This document shows, in pieces, positions 1 through 8,028 of a DNA stretch of 32,061 nt. Each line of letters opens with the position of its first letter. The stretch's first letter is position 1. This DNA comes from Clostridiales bacterium. Lineage in GTDB: Bacteria > Bacillota_A > Clostridia > Saccharofermentanales > Saccharofermentanaceae. The stretch covers positions 1 through 32,061 of the forward strand of contig JAFYJX010000042.1 in NCBI GenBank assembly GCA_017537905.1, written 5' to 3'. Position numbers and translations under genes: made by a program. Under the pieces are notes generated by a model, which was not told the DNA's origin, did not search any database, and saw only the letters and a list, made by a program, of their open reading frames with translations.

Positions 1-1
1 A

Positions 2-2113
2 TTTAATGCATATCTCATCAATCTCTATGAGGAAGCTGACAACGATAAAGGCTTTAAGAGGCTTAAGGTCGTAAATTATCTGGGAGTTGCGGGAGCGGTA
101 ATGCTCATCGTCGCGCAGTTTACGGGTTTCTATTATTCGTTTAACGAATCAAACACATATGAGAGAGGCCCGGGATTTTTAGTATGCTATCTGATCCCGG
201 CAGCGATGCTCCTGCTCCAGATCTCGGTAATAATCCAGAATTTCAAGAAGCTTAACAGGACAATGAGCATATCTTTGATCCTGTTCTCGCTTTTCCCGCT
301 GGCTGCATCAATTCTGCAGATACCTCTGTACGGCTTGTCGCTTATTAATTCTACTATTGCGGCTATGGCACTGCTGCTGTATCTTTTCGCGCTCAAAGAT
401 ATGAATGAGACTTATGCTCATGCAAACGACTTAAGGATCGAACTTCTTACCGCGGAACAACAGAGCATGAAGAGACTTTTCGAACAGACCGCAGAAGCTC
501 TGGCAAGCGCGATCGATGCCAAGGATACATATACACATGGTCACTCGGCCAGGGTGGCGAGTTATTCCAGGATGATCGCCAAGATGTCCGGCAAGGATGA
601 GAAGGAATGCGAAGAAATTTATTATGCTGCGTTACTCCACGATATAGGTAAGATAGGTGTCTCGGACGAGATCATTAACAAAGAGGGTAAGCTGACTCCC
701 GAAGAGTATGAGGCTATCAAGCAGCATACGGTCATCGGAAAGCAGATCTTGTCCAGTATCGTGGAGTTTCCGCATCTAAGCATCGGCGCGAACCATCACC
801 ACGAGCGTTTCGACGGAAGAGGATATCCGGAAAAGCTTAAGGGCAATGACATTCCTGAGCTCGCGAGGATAATCTCGGTTGCTGATGCTTATGATGCCAT
901 GACCTCCAAGAGAAGCTATAGGGATCCGCTTCCGCAGGCGACGGTAAGACAGATATTTATCGAAGAAATGGGAGCACAGTTCGATCCTGTTTTCGCGACC
1001 CAGATGGTCCACATCATAGATCACGATCAGGAATACAATATGCGCGAAAAAGAAGACGTCAAAGAATTTGCCGGCAATGACGAATTCCATTTTGAAGCTT
1101 ACCGGACTCTTCATACCGAAGGCCTTCTTACTGTTCCGGGTGTAATGCTCTATCTGCATGTGAGCATTTCACCTTTGGACGATCACGGGGAAGATGAGTG
1201 CCTGCCTATGATGGTCATCTTCGATTCGCTGGACGGTAGAGTACACGAGGAAGGCAAGCTTAAGGAAGAACTGCTTTATACAGAATATCTGGAACTTGGT
1301 TTTGACGGCACGTACAAGCTTGATGCTGCAAGAGCTATCGTGCCTACGATCGAAGGTGGAGATCCGGACGGCAGGATTACAGGTGAATACGATATTGAAG
1401 CGGTCAGGGTAAAGGACCATCTTCTTGTTAAGATAACAGGTGAAGGAAGGACGATCGAGAATGTAATTGCGCTTCCTGACAGCACCAGATACAGCTATAT
1501 CAGTTTTTCAGGTGCAAATTACCGCCTCAATGTCACATCGATCAGACATTCGGAAGAAAAAGTTCCGGATAATTTCATCCCGAGAATTGCCGATCTGGTC
1601 TCTTATATTGACGGAGAAGCAGGCAATGTTCCGAATATCCAGGTTGACGGCTACAGATCATCTGCAACAGATGGCGTTCTTCTGAAGGATTCGATGGAGA
1701 TCGATTTCCATACCATGAGCCTTCCTACCGCGAGACTTATCTGGCATTGTCCTTTTGTGTGTCTGTTCCATTCCTCGAACGGCAAGGTAACAGCTGACGA
1801 TTACAAAGAGTTCGCGCTTATCAGATTTGACGGCGAAGTATGGGAGACCGCAGATTATGCGGATAACGAGATAATCATAAACAAGAACAGTTCTTTCGAC
1901 GGATGGGATAAATGGAAGGCACTTAACAAAGCTGGCATGGATTGTCATGTAACGCTTAAGCGTGACGGCAAGAAGATCACCATGATAACCGATAACGGCG
2001 GGATCCTGCTTAAGTGCATCACTAAGATCAGAACTGATGACGAAGATATCTATGTGTCGCTGACCGGCGACCAGATCGCTCTGACAAAGATAAACATAAA
2101 TACGCATTCCTAA
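2..2113 (+). CDS. Membrane HD-GYP domain protein (5'-truncated)
   Basis: The frame is open from the left edge (codon at 2-4), so the true start lies outside the window and the ATG at 101 is internal. The N-terminal part shows several hydrophobic membrane segments (about nt 80-400), then a helical linker, then a full HD-GYP domain (about nt 500-1020). Its HD dyad is at nt 638-643, followed by the hallmark HHE...DGRGYP motif near nt 790-830. HD-GYP domains of this kind hydrolyse cyclic di-GMP, so a membrane-sensor phosphodiesterase is the likely role; substrate is inferred. The roughly 340 residues after the domain (nt 1080-2113) are beta-rich looking and acidic, and I do not recognise a family in them. 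No terminator hairpin follows the stop; the next transcript starts about 45 bases on from its own promoter. Confidence 0.85.
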   Translation, partial: FNAYLINLYEEADNDKGFKRLKVVNYLGVAGAVMLIVAQFTGFYYSFNESNTYERGPGFLVCYLIPAAMLLLQISVIIQNFKKLNRTMSISLILFSLFPLAASILQIPLYGLSLINSTIAAMALLLYLFALKDMNETYAHANDLRIELLTAEQQSMKRLFEQTAEALASAIDAKDTYTHGHSARVASYSRMIAKMSGKDEKECEEIYYAALLHDIGKIGVSDEIINKEGKLTPEEYEAIKQHTVIGKQILSSIVEFPHLSIGANHHHERFDGRGYPEKLKGNDIPELARIISVADAYDAMTSKRSYRDPLPQATVRQIFIEEMGAQFDPVFATQMVHIIDHDQEYNMREKEDVKEFAGNDEFHFEAYRTLHTEGLLTVPGVMLYLHVSISPLDDHGEDECLPMMVIFDSLDGRVHEEGKLKEELLYTEYLELGFDGTYKLDAARAIVPTIEGGDPDGRITGEYDIEAVRVKDHLLVKITGEGRTIENVIALPDSTRYSYISFSGANYRLNVTSIRHSEEKVPDNFIPRIADLVSYIDGEAGNVPNIQVDGYRSSATDGVLLKDSMEIDFHTMSLPTARLIWHCPFVCLFHSSNGKVTADDYKEFALIRFDGEVWETADYADNEIIINKNSSFDGWDKWKALNKAGMDCHVTLKRDGKKITMITDNGGILLKCITKIRTDDEDIYVSLTGDQIALTKININTHS

Positions 2114-2124
2114 AAGATATTTTC

Positions 2125-2153
2125 TTGACCTGACAGGTGTGAGATGGTATTTT
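2125..2153 (+). promoter_or_regulatory. Sigma-A-type promoter for the queuosine unit
   Basis: TTGACC at 2125-2130 and TATTTT at 2148-2153 are separated by exactly 17 bases. Transcription would start near 2160, at the foot of the structured leader. Confidence 0.65.
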
Positions 2154-2158
2154 ATTGA

Positions 2159-2300
2159 GCGCGCGGGAAAGACGCGCCGACAGTTCGTTTGTGCCATCCT
2201 GTCGGAAAACAAAACCAGGACAATCATTTGAATCAGTTTTAGATTGCGTTTTTGAATGCATGTTTGATTGAATGTGACTCCTGTTTTGGAGTCATTTTTA
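2159..2300 (+). promoter_or_regulatory. Structured leader with intrinsic terminator, likely preQ1-type riboswitch
   Basis: The leader between the promoter and the transporter gene contains a hairpin GCGCG/CGCGC (2159-2163 with 2173-2177) and a 7-bp hairpin CCGACAG/CTGTCGG (2177-2183 with 2199-2205). The loop of the second hairpin (TTGT and CC at 2189-2195) can pair with GGACAA at 2218-2223 across an A-rich linker, giving an H-type pseudoknot like that of preQ1 riboswitches. A terminator follows: TGACTCC (2275-2281), loop, GGAGTCA (2288-2294), then five T. Its position before a queuosine-precursor transporter and queF is what is known for preQ1 riboswitches. The terminator is seen directly; the ligand and class are inferred and I could not match a class consensus. 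Confidence 0.6.
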
Positions 2301-2315
2301 ATTTGGAGAAGAATT

Positions 2316-2996
2316 ATGAGCGAATCTAAAACAGTATCAAGATTATTCATGTGCATCGGCATTGTTTTCGTAACATGCCTTTTGCTCTCGAACCTCATTG
2401 CAGGAAAGATGTGGGCCGTTACTGAAAACATCACGCTTCCTGCTGCAGTTATCCTGTTCCCTCTGACATACATCATCGGCGATGTGTTCACGGAAGTATA
2501 CGGATTTAAGAAGGCCAGAACGATCATCTGGCTCGGATTTGCATGCAGCTTTTTTGCAGTGCTTATCTACCTCATCACGATCGCGCTTCCTCATCCCGGT
2601 TACTGGGAAAACCAGGGCGCTTACGAGATCGTTATGGGCACGACTCCGAGAGTGGCTGTTGCATCTTTTGCAGGCTACCTTTTCGGAGAGTTTTCTAATT
2701 CGATCTTATTGTCAAAACTTAAGGTAGCTACGAAGGGCAAGAACCTCTGGCTCAGAACGATCCTTTCGACGGTTGTCGGCGAAGGATTGGATTCTGTTAT
2801 CTTCATCATGATCTCATTCTGGGGAACAATGGAAAACTCCGTCGTACTTAAGATGATCCTCTTCCAGTACCTTTTCAAGGTATGCTACGAAGTCATCTTT
2901 ACACCGGTAACATATGCCGTCGTAAGATGGATCAAGAAGAAGGAAGGAATCGACGTCTACGACGACGGCATCAAATACAACATCGTAAAGGGGTGA
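2316..2996 (+). CDS. yhhQ: Queuosine precursor transporter, YhhQ/COG1738 family
   Basis: This 226-residue protein has about six hydrophobic membrane segments and the YhhQ-family landmark around residues 45-60 (a [13 protein letters not shown] stretch). The family imports queuosine precursors such as preQ0 or preQ1. The start at 2316 is chosen because GGAGAAG (2305-2311) precedes it at good distance; an in-frame ATG at 2268 lies inside the leader terminator and is not used. The gene sits 4 bases before queF and behind a structured leader, which supports a queuosine role over other members of the family. Whether it carries preQ0, preQ1 or the base queuine cannot be told from the sequence. Since no queCDE genes are in view, the cell may depend on imported preQ0 reduced by QueF, but that is inference. 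Confidence 0.88.
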   Translation: MSESKTVSRLFMCIGIVFVTCLLLSNLIAGKMWAVTENITLPAAVILFPLTYIIGDVFTEVYGFKKARTIIWLGFACSFFAVLIYLITIALPHPGYWENQGAYEIVMGTTPRVAVASFAGYLFGEFSNSILLSKLKVATKGKNLWLRTILSTVVGEGLDSVIFIMISFWGTMENSVVLKMILFQYLFKVCYEVIFTPVTYAVVRWIKKKEGIDVYDDGIKYNIVKG

Positions 2997-3000
2997 TATC

Positions 3001-3483
3001 ATGCGTGAGAAAGAAGGTCTTACAAAGCTCGGAAGTGCAGGCACAAGTTACAGCATGGATTACAATCCTGCTGTCCTCGAGACGTTTGAGAACAAGCATC
3101 CTGAAAATGATTATTTCGTAAAGTTCAACTGTCCGGAATTTACGAGCCTTTGTCCTATCACGGGACAGCCCGACTTTGCGACGATCACGATATCTTACGT
3201 TCCTTCGGTCCGTATGGTCGAGAGCAAATCGTTAAAGCTCTATCTGTTCTCGTTCCGTAATCACGGCGACTTTCATGAGGACTGCGTAAACATAATCATG
3301 AAAGATCTGATTAAGCTCATGGATCCTAAATATATCGAAGTATGGGGCAAGTTCACTCCCCGTGGAGGCATTTCCATCGATCCGTACTGCAATTACGGCA
3401 AGAGCGGAACCAAATGGGAAAAGGTGGCAGAGGACAGGCTCTTTAACCACGATATGTATCCTGAGAAAGTGGATAACAGATAA
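3001..3483 (+). CDS. queF: NADPH-dependent preQ0 reductase QueF
   Basis: QueF reduces 7-cyano-7-deazaguanine (preQ0) to preQ1 in the cytoplasm on the way to queuosine in tRNA. At 160 residues it is the short, unimodular type. The active-site stretch [14 protein letters not shown] carries the covalent Cys (C51) and the general-acid Asp (D58). The family substrate motif [20 protein letters not shown] is also intact (from about residue 79). The start has GGGGTG just upstream and the gene follows yhhQ by 4 bases, so the two are surely co-transcribed and both fall under the leader at 2159-2300. A strong terminator closes the unit at 3510-3543. Confidence 0.97.
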   Translation: MREKEGLTKLGSAGTSYSMDYNPAVLETFENKHPENDYFVKFNCPEFTSLCPITGQPDFATITISYVPSVRMVESKSLKLYLFSFRNHGDFHEDCVNIIMKDLIKLMDPKYIEVWGKFTPRGGISIDPYCNYGKSGTKWEKVAEDRLFNHDMYPEKVDNR

Positions 3484-3509
3484 CACTTTAAACAATTCTG
3501 TTTCTAATG

Positions 3510-3550
3510 CCCGAATGCAATTTAGAAGAAGCATTCGGGTTTTATATTTT
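3510..3550 (+). terminator. Intrinsic terminator after queF
   Basis: A 9-bp perfect stem CCCGAATGC (3510-3518) / GCATTCGGG (3531-3539) with a 12-base loop is followed by TTTTATATTTT. It ends the queuosine unit. Confidence 0.9.
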
Positions 3551-3586
3551 ATAATGTAGGAGTTACGGAACGTGGAGGTGATCTAT

Positions 3587-4198
3587 ATGTTTGATCAGGA
3601 AAGATTTGAAAAGCAGCTGGCATTCATCAGGGAGATAGACAAGGAAAAGATGATCAAGCGCCAAAGCTATCTTACCGACTGTGAGACCCGCGAAAATGAC
3701 GCTGAACACGCATGGCACATGGCGATAATGACCGTTCTCCTCAAAGAATACGCGAATGAGGAAATCGATGTTTTAAAGACCATGACGATGCTCCTTATCC
3801 ATGATCTGGTCGAAGTCTATGCAGGCGATACTTATGCGTACGATGAGGAAGGCAAGAAGTCTCAGGCAGAGCGTGAAGCAAAAGCTGCCGACAAGATCTA
3901 CAGCATTCTTCCTGAAGACCAGGGCGGGTACCTGAAATCACTCTGGCTCGAGTTCGAAGAGCAGAAGACTCCTGAAGCAAAATTCGCGAGAACCATGGAT
4001 TGTTTTCAGCCCCTTATCCTGAACGATGCGACAAACGGCAGAGCCTGGAAGGAACATGATGTAAGAAGAAGCTGGGTCTTAAAGCGCAATCAGAATACGG
4101 CCCAAGGCTCTGAAGATATCTGGAATTACGCCAGGGAAAACCTGGTTGAAAAGAACGTCAGAAACGGCAACATAATAGACGACAGCAATGACCGGTAA
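3587..4198 (+). CDS. HD-domain hydrolase, YfbR-like (COG1896)
   Basis: This 203-residue soluble protein belongs to the HD phosphohydrolase superfamily, close to the YfbR-like group, which includes 5'-deoxynucleotidases. Metal ligands are visible: H41 in ENDAEHAWHM, the H72-D73 dyad in LLIHDLVEVYAGD, and D137 in ARTMDCFQPLI. The start at 3587 follows GGAGGTGA (3574-3581) by five bases; a GTG at 3572 overlaps the ribosome binding site and is rejected. It stands alone between the queF terminator and the promoter at 4211. TATAAT at 3550-3555 may be its -10 box, though no good -35 box is seen. Nucleotide substrate and pathway are not determined; dNMP clean-up is a guess from the family. Confidence 0.85.
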   Translation: MFDQERFEKQLAFIREIDKEKMIKRQSYLTDCETRENDAEHAWHMAIMTVLLKEYANEEIDVLKTMTMLLIHDLVEVYAGDTYAYDEEGKKSQAEREAKAADKIYSILPEDQGGYLKSLWLEFEEQKTPEAKFARTMDCFQPLILNDATNGRAWKEHDVRRSWVLKRNQNTAQGSEDIWNYARENLVEKNVRNGNIIDDSNDR

Positions 4199-4210
4199 AC
4201 AAGCGCTTAT

Positions 4211-4240
4211 TTGACCTTTATATTCGCGAGGCTTTATAAT
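4211..4240 (+). promoter_or_regulatory. Sigma-A-type promoter for the zinc-ribbon gene
   Basis: TTGACC (4211-4216) and a perfect TATAAT (4235-4240) are 18 bases apart, some 54 bases before the start codon. Confidence 0.7.
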
Positions 4241-4293
4241 TATTTAGTTTCATTAATCTGAAACGTTATATGGAATATGAGGAGGAATTTGAG

Positions 4294-4758
4294 ATGAGCA
4301 AGTTTTGTCCCCGGTGCGGAACTGAAGTAATCGACAATGCGAATTTCTGCATGAAGTGCGGATTTGATTACCGTACAGTCCAGAATTCCGCAGCAGCTCC
4401 CGCACCTGCACCCGCACCCGCTGCTACCGTAGTTGCACCGGTTACTCCGGAACCTGCATCAACTCAGCAGCCTGTAGCTCCGGCCGGCTGGATCCAGAAT
4501 TCCGGCGTGGTAAATCCTTATCCGGTACCGGGTTATGAACAGTACAATCCGACATTCCACTGCAGATGTGAGTACTGCTATTACGAGTTTGATTACCATA
4601 CATACGACTTAGGTCACAGAGCGTGGTATCCGCATGGATTCGTATACTGCCCCCGCTGCCAGAAACCGTTAAGACACAAGCTTGAATATGAGGTATTGCA
4701 GGGAGCAGCGCCTGTTGCACAGACTCCGCCTGCTGCACCGCCCGCACCTCAGGCTTAA
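4294..4758 (+). CDS. Double zinc-ribbon protein with Ala/Pro linker
   Basis: The 154-residue product begins with a rubredoxin-like zinc ribbon (C5-P-R-C8 and C19-M-K-C22), continues with an Ala/Pro-rich flexible linker (about residues 33-64), and ends with a second Cys cluster (C90, C92, C95 and C119-P-R-C122) before another Ala/Pro tail. No membrane segment or enzyme motif is present. Such zinc-ribbon proteins are common in Clostridia and their roles are mostly unknown. The start at 4294 follows GAGGAGGA by about seven bases; the ATG at 4270 upstream lacks a binding site. It is monocistronic: own promoter at 4211 and two terminators after it. The partial gene at 31695 has the same layout of N-terminal zinc ribbon plus Ala/Pro run. 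Confidence 0.8.
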   Translation: MSKFCPRCGTEVIDNANFCMKCGFDYRTVQNSAAAPAPAPAPAATVVAPVTPEPASTQQPVAPAGWIQNSGVVNPYPVPGYEQYNPTFHCRCEYCYYEFDYHTYDLGHRAWYPHGFVYCPRCQKPLRHKLEYEVLQGAAPVAQTPPAAPPAPQA

Positions 4759-4768
4759 AAACGAACTT

Positions 4769-4807
4769 AAAGGACTGTTGCCTTATGGCGGCGGTCCTTT
4801 TTATTTT
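4769..4807 (+). terminator. Intrinsic terminator after the zinc-ribbon gene
   Basis: AAAGGAC (4769-4775) pairs with GTCCTTT (4794-4800), with additional inner pairing, and runs into a T tract. Confidence 0.85.
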
Positions 4808-4820
4808 GCGCAGCGAATTT

Positions 4821-4865
4821 CAGGCAAAATTCCAGGCGCCGCCTGAAGTTTTGCCTGTTGTTTTT
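4821..4865 (+). terminator. Second, long terminator hairpin
   Basis: CAGGCAAAA (4821-4829) pairs with TTTTGCCTG (4849-4857) and an inner CAGGC/GCCTG (4833-4837 with 4841-4845) extends the stem; TTGTTTTT follows. Standing 20 bases after another terminator, it insulates prfA from the upstream transcript. Confidence 0.85.
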
Positions 4866-4913
4866 CGGAACTTCTAATATCAGTCACTATAACCGGATAT
4901 AACACGCTCCTAA

Positions 4914-4941
4914 TTGGAAATAATTATACTTATGTGATAAT
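4914..4941 (+). promoter_or_regulatory. Extended -10 promoter abutting prfA
   Basis: TTGGAA (4914-4919), 16 bases, then GATAAT (4936-4941) preceded by TG one base upstream (4933-4934) makes an extended -10 box. The start codon at 4953 is only about 11 bases past the -10 box, so the transcript would begin about 4-6 bases before the ATG. TATAAC at 4898-4903 could serve an alternative, longer transcript. Confidence 0.55.
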
Positions 4942-4952
4942 TTTGTATAACC

Positions 4953-6041
4953 ATGGCAATAGATAAGAGTAAGACAGACCTCATAAAGGCTAAGTATGAA
5001 GAACTGACCGGAACATTAAGTGATCCGGCCGTTGCTTCACGCCCTGATGAATATACGAAGTATTCGAAAGAACTCGCAGCTCTTAATCCCCAGGTCGAAG
5101 CGATCAGGAGTTATGAAGCGTGCGAGAAAGAGATAGAAGGTATTTTAAATCTTTTAGAGAGCGGCGATCTTGGCGGTGACGATGAGATGAGAAGTCTTGC
5201 CAATGCCGAACTTGCTGATGCAAAAGACAGACTGGAAACTCTCGAAAAAGAACTCATGATATATCTCACTCCGGGAGATCCCAGAGACAACAGGTCGGTA
5301 ATCTTAGAGATCAGAGCGGGAGCAGGCGGAGAGGAATCCGCGCTTTTCGCGGGCGATCTTTTCAAGATGTATAAGGGCTATGCGGCGCTCAAAGGCTTTG
5401 ATGTAAGTGTCGTTGACGAGAGCCCCACAGAGCTTGGCGGATATAAGGAAATAGTCGCTGAGATAGACGGACCGAGAGTTTATTCCAGACTGAAGTTCGA
5501 GAGCGGCGTTCACAGGGTACAGAGAGTTCCGGTCACCGAGTCCGGCGGAAGGATCCATACTTCGACCGCAACGGTCGCAGTTCTTCCTAAGGCAGAACCT
5601 ACAGATGTCGAGATCAATCCGAACGATCTTAAGATCGACAGATTCAGAGCGTCGGGTGCGGGCGGACAGCATATCAACAAGACTTCATCTGCCATAAGGA
5701 TCACGCATCTTCCGACCGGAATGGTCGTTACGTGCCAGGACGAGAGATCGCAGATCCAGAACAAGGAAAAGGCAATGGAAGTCCTGCAGAGCCGCTTGTG
5801 GGATATCGCCCACCAGGCCGACGTTGACGCACACAACAATGAGAGAAAATCTCAGGTCGGAACAGGTGACAGATCCGAGAGGATAAGGACATATAATTAC
5901 CATCAGGGAAGAGTAACAGACCACAGGATCGGATTAACGCTTTATAAACTTGATGCGATACTTGCAGGTGACTTGGACGAGATAGTTGACGCATTGACGC
6001 TGGCTCAGGCAGCAGAGAATGCAGGTTCGAATGAAGAGTGA
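4953..6041 (+). CDS. prfA: Peptide chain release factor 1 (RF1)
   Basis: RF1 reads stop codons UAA and UAG and triggers peptide release on the ribosome. The 362-residue length is typical. The GGQ catalytic motif sits at residues 237-239 in RASGAGGQHINKTSS. The stop-codon-reading PxT motif is PVT (193-195), which marks RF1 rather than RF2. The N-terminal helical domain aligns in length with other RF1 proteins, so the ATG at 4953 is very probably the true start although no Shine-Dalgarno sequence precedes it. It is followed after 12 bases by the Sua5 fusion gene. The usual partner methyltransferase gene prmC, often next to prfA, is absent here. Confidence 0.97.
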   Translation: MAIDKSKTDLIKAKYEELTGTLSDPAVASRPDEYTKYSKELAALNPQVEAIRSYEACEKEIEGILNLLESGDLGGDDEMRSLANAELADAKDRLETLEKELMIYLTPGDPRDNRSVILEIRAGAGGEESALFAGDLFKMYKGYAALKGFDVSVVDESPTELGGYKEIVAEIDGPRVYSRLKFESGVHRVQRVPVTESGGRIHTSTATVAVLPKAEPTDVEINPNDLKIDRFRASGAGGQHINKTSSAIRITHLPTGMVVTCQDERSQIQNKEKAMEVLQSRLWDIAHQADVDAHNNERKSQVGTGDRSERIRTYNYHQGRVTDHRIGLTLYKLDAILAGDLDEIVDALTLAQAAENAGSNEE

Positions 6042-6053
6042 TAAGAGGCATTT

Positions 6054-7862
6054 ATGGAACGCGAAAAGAAATATAAGAAAACATTACTTATAGATTCAGG
6101 TGACGAGAAGGCCATAAAGGATGCGGCAGAGCATCTTAGGAACGGCGAAGTCATAGGTTTCCCCACAGAGACCGTTTACGGGTTAGGCTGTGATGCGGGA
6201 AACGGTGAGGCCGTAAAGAAGGTTTTCGAGGCAAAGGGACGCCCTGCCGATAACCCGCTTATCTGCCACATCGGTGACAAATCCCAGATCGAGGACATCG
6301 TTTCCGAGATCACGCCTCTCGCGCAAAAGCTCATCGATGCATTTATGCCCGGACCTATCACTGTGGTAATGAAAAAGGCTGACTCCATTTCTGATGAGAC
6401 TACCGCAGGACTTGATACCGTCGGCGTAAGAATGCCTTCACATCCTGTTGCAAACAAGTTCCTTAAGGCCTGCGGCGTTCCTGTCGCAGCACCGTCCGCG
6501 AACCTCTCAGGCAGACCTTCTCCCACGGGAGCAAGATCCGTTCTGGAAGATATGGACGGATATATCTACGCGATAATTGACGGCGGGGATTCCGAATACG
6601 GTTTGGAATCGACCGTTGTCGACTGCACAGGAACATCGCCTGTGATCTTAAGACCCGGCGCTGTTACAAAAGCTGATATCGATGCCGTTATTGGCGGAGG
6701 AGAGACTGTTATGTCCGGTTCGTTAGCTGATAAGGAAACACCGAGATCACCGGGAATGAAGTACCGCCACTATGCGCCTTTCGCCCAGGTCGAGATAATG
6801 AAGATGCCTGAAGGAACGAAGATCGAAGGCGACGATGCTGCAGGTTCTGACGGCAAGATCGCGAAAACGGCTTTTACAGTTGAAGATCTGAAGAAGCTTA
6901 CTGACGATGAAGCAAAAGAGCTCGTAAATATCGTATCGCCGTTTATCTTAAGATCACGCGAGATATTATCTTCCAATCCCTTTGCCAGGATCGGCCTTTA
7001 CTGTGGCAGCGAGATCCGTGCCATGTATGAGAAGATGAACGACAAGCTGTTGTCTGCTCATACCGAGTTCTGTGTTTATGGAAAGACAGTGGATGTTTCA
7101 GCTGCTTCACACGGACTTTTCGAGGGCTTGAGGTTCCTGGATGTCCAGGAAGTTGATGTGATCCTCGCCCAGGGCTTTGACGGCGAAGGCTTATCTGTTG
7201 CTTACATGAACAGGCTTTCCAAGGCCGCAGGCAAGAAAGAGGCACTCGTCCCCGGAATGCCCGCACCCGCTAGACCTTTGAGGACACCTCTTCCTCTCGA
7301 TGCATTCAAGGATACGTTTACCGCATCCGTGCTCTTTGTCGATGACAACAACACTTCGCTGTCGGCATGCATGGAATCCCTGATGAGAAGGATGCTCGAA
7401 AAGAACGAGCCCTATATCTCCAACAGGGAGGCAGACACCGGAGTCGAGATCTACTGCGAATCAGCAGGTCTTACCGCCATGGACGGAATGGATCCTGACA
7501 GTCAGATGGACAGAGCGGTTAAGGAGATCTCAGGATTCGGGATCAATTCCATCGAATCGAGAAGGGCCAATCCCGCAATATACGACTGCAATGACCTTAT
7601 CCTGACCGTAAGGGATGAACAGGCGTTTGCCATTATCAAGGCTTTCCCCGAGATCAAGGACAAGGTTTTCTCTCTTTCGACGTTTGCCGCAGCTAACGGA
7701 CTTGTCATGAAGGATTCATCAGGCAAGATCATGTCGATTTCCGTTCCCGACCCCACAGGCGAGAACTACGAGACATATCTTCATACCGCAAAGGCCTTAA
7801 AAGCCTGGCTCGAGATACTGTTCCCGTACATCATAAAAGAGCTCGGAGCATCCAGGGTCTGA
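6054..7862 (+). CDS. Sua5-type threonylcarbamoyl-AMP synthase fused to a degenerate LMW-phosphatase domain
   Basis: Residues 10-215 form the YrdC/TsaC domain (FPTETVYGLG near 36-45, KGRPADNPL, APSANLSGRPSPTG near 146-159) that makes threonylcarbamoyl-AMP from threonine, bicarbonate and ATP for the t6A base of tRNA. The linker SPGMKYRHYAP (232-242) and residues 245-390 form the Sua5 domain. Residues 424-600 match the low-molecular-weight tyrosine/arginine phosphatase fold: VLFVDDNNTSLSA at the P-loop place, SAGLTAM, NDLILTV, and VPDPTG with the general-acid Asp (D566). The P-loop lacks the catalytic Cys (D430 instead) and Arg (L436 instead), so phosphatase activity is not expected. In Bacillus subtilis ywlC (Sua5) and ywlE (arginine phosphatase) are near neighbours downstream of prfA, so fusion is a plausible origin. 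A weak AGAGG precedes the start. Confidence 0.9.
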   Translation: MEREKKYKKTLLIDSGDEKAIKDAAEHLRNGEVIGFPTETVYGLGCDAGNGEAVKKVFEAKGRPADNPLICHIGDKSQIEDIVSEITPLAQKLIDAFMPGPITVVMKKADSISDETTAGLDTVGVRMPSHPVANKFLKACGVPVAAPSANLSGRPSPTGARSVLEDMDGYIYAIIDGGDSEYGLESTVVDCTGTSPVILRPGAVTKADIDAVIGGGETVMSGSLADKETPRSPGMKYRHYAPFAQVEIMKMPEGTKIEGDDAAGSDGKIAKTAFTVEDLKKLTDDEAKELVNIVSPFILRSREILSSNPFARIGLYCGSEIRAMYEKMNDKLLSAHTEFCVYGKTVDVSAASHGLFEGLRFLDVQEVDVILAQGFDGEGLSVAYMNRLSKAAGKKEALVPGMPAPARPLRTPLPLDAFKDTFTASVLFVDDNNTSLSACMESLMRRMLEKNEPYISNREADTGVEIYCESAGLTAMDGMDPDSQMDRAVKEISGFGINSIESRRANPAIYDCNDLILTVRDEQAFAIIKAFPEIKDKVFSLSTFAAANGLVMKDSSGKIMSISVPDPTGENYETYLHTAKALKAWLEILFPYIIKELGASRV

Positions 7863-7877
7863 TCCGTTTTTGGGACA
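7862..7877 (+). repeat. 16-base direct repeat, copy 1, abutting a stop codon
   Basis: ATCCGTTTTTGGGACA begins with the last base of the TGA stop codon of the Sua5 gene and is repeated exactly at 9252-9267, where it likewise begins with the last base of the rpsR stop codon. Confidence 0.7.
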
Positions 7878-7884
7878 GAAAAAA

Positions 7885-7900
7885 TTGAGACTAGTCTCAA
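7885..7900. repeat. 16-base perfect palindrome with nearby half-sites
   Basis: TTGAGACTAGTCTCAA is its own reverse complement. The half-site AGTCTCAA recurs at 7913-7920 and a near copy GCTCTCAAAG starts at 7924. This could be an operator for a dimeric regulator upstream of rpsF; no binding protein can be named. The rest of 7863-8028 shows no gene and no clear terminator. Confidence 0.45.
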
Positions 7901-8028
7901 AGACCCCCAAAAAGTCTCAATCTGCTCTCAAAGGGTAGAATTTTGATTTTCGGGTTGTTAAACTTTGCTCAGTAAGAATTTAGGCAGGATGCGAACTTAA
8001 GAGTGACGTATTATCGCCCGGTAAATGC

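Noticed and set aside
2268..2315. Upstream ATG as yhhQ start
   Set aside because: It lies in the leader terminator stem region and lacks a ribosome binding site; the ATG at 2316 has one.
1658..2527. 289-residue minus-strand reading frame
   Set aside because: It runs antisense through the HD-GYP gene, the queuosine leader and its terminator; it has no family signature.
7863..7960. Terminator after the Sua5 gene
   Set aside because: The palindrome at 7885 has no loop and no T tract, and other pairings have 20-base loops; none is convincing.
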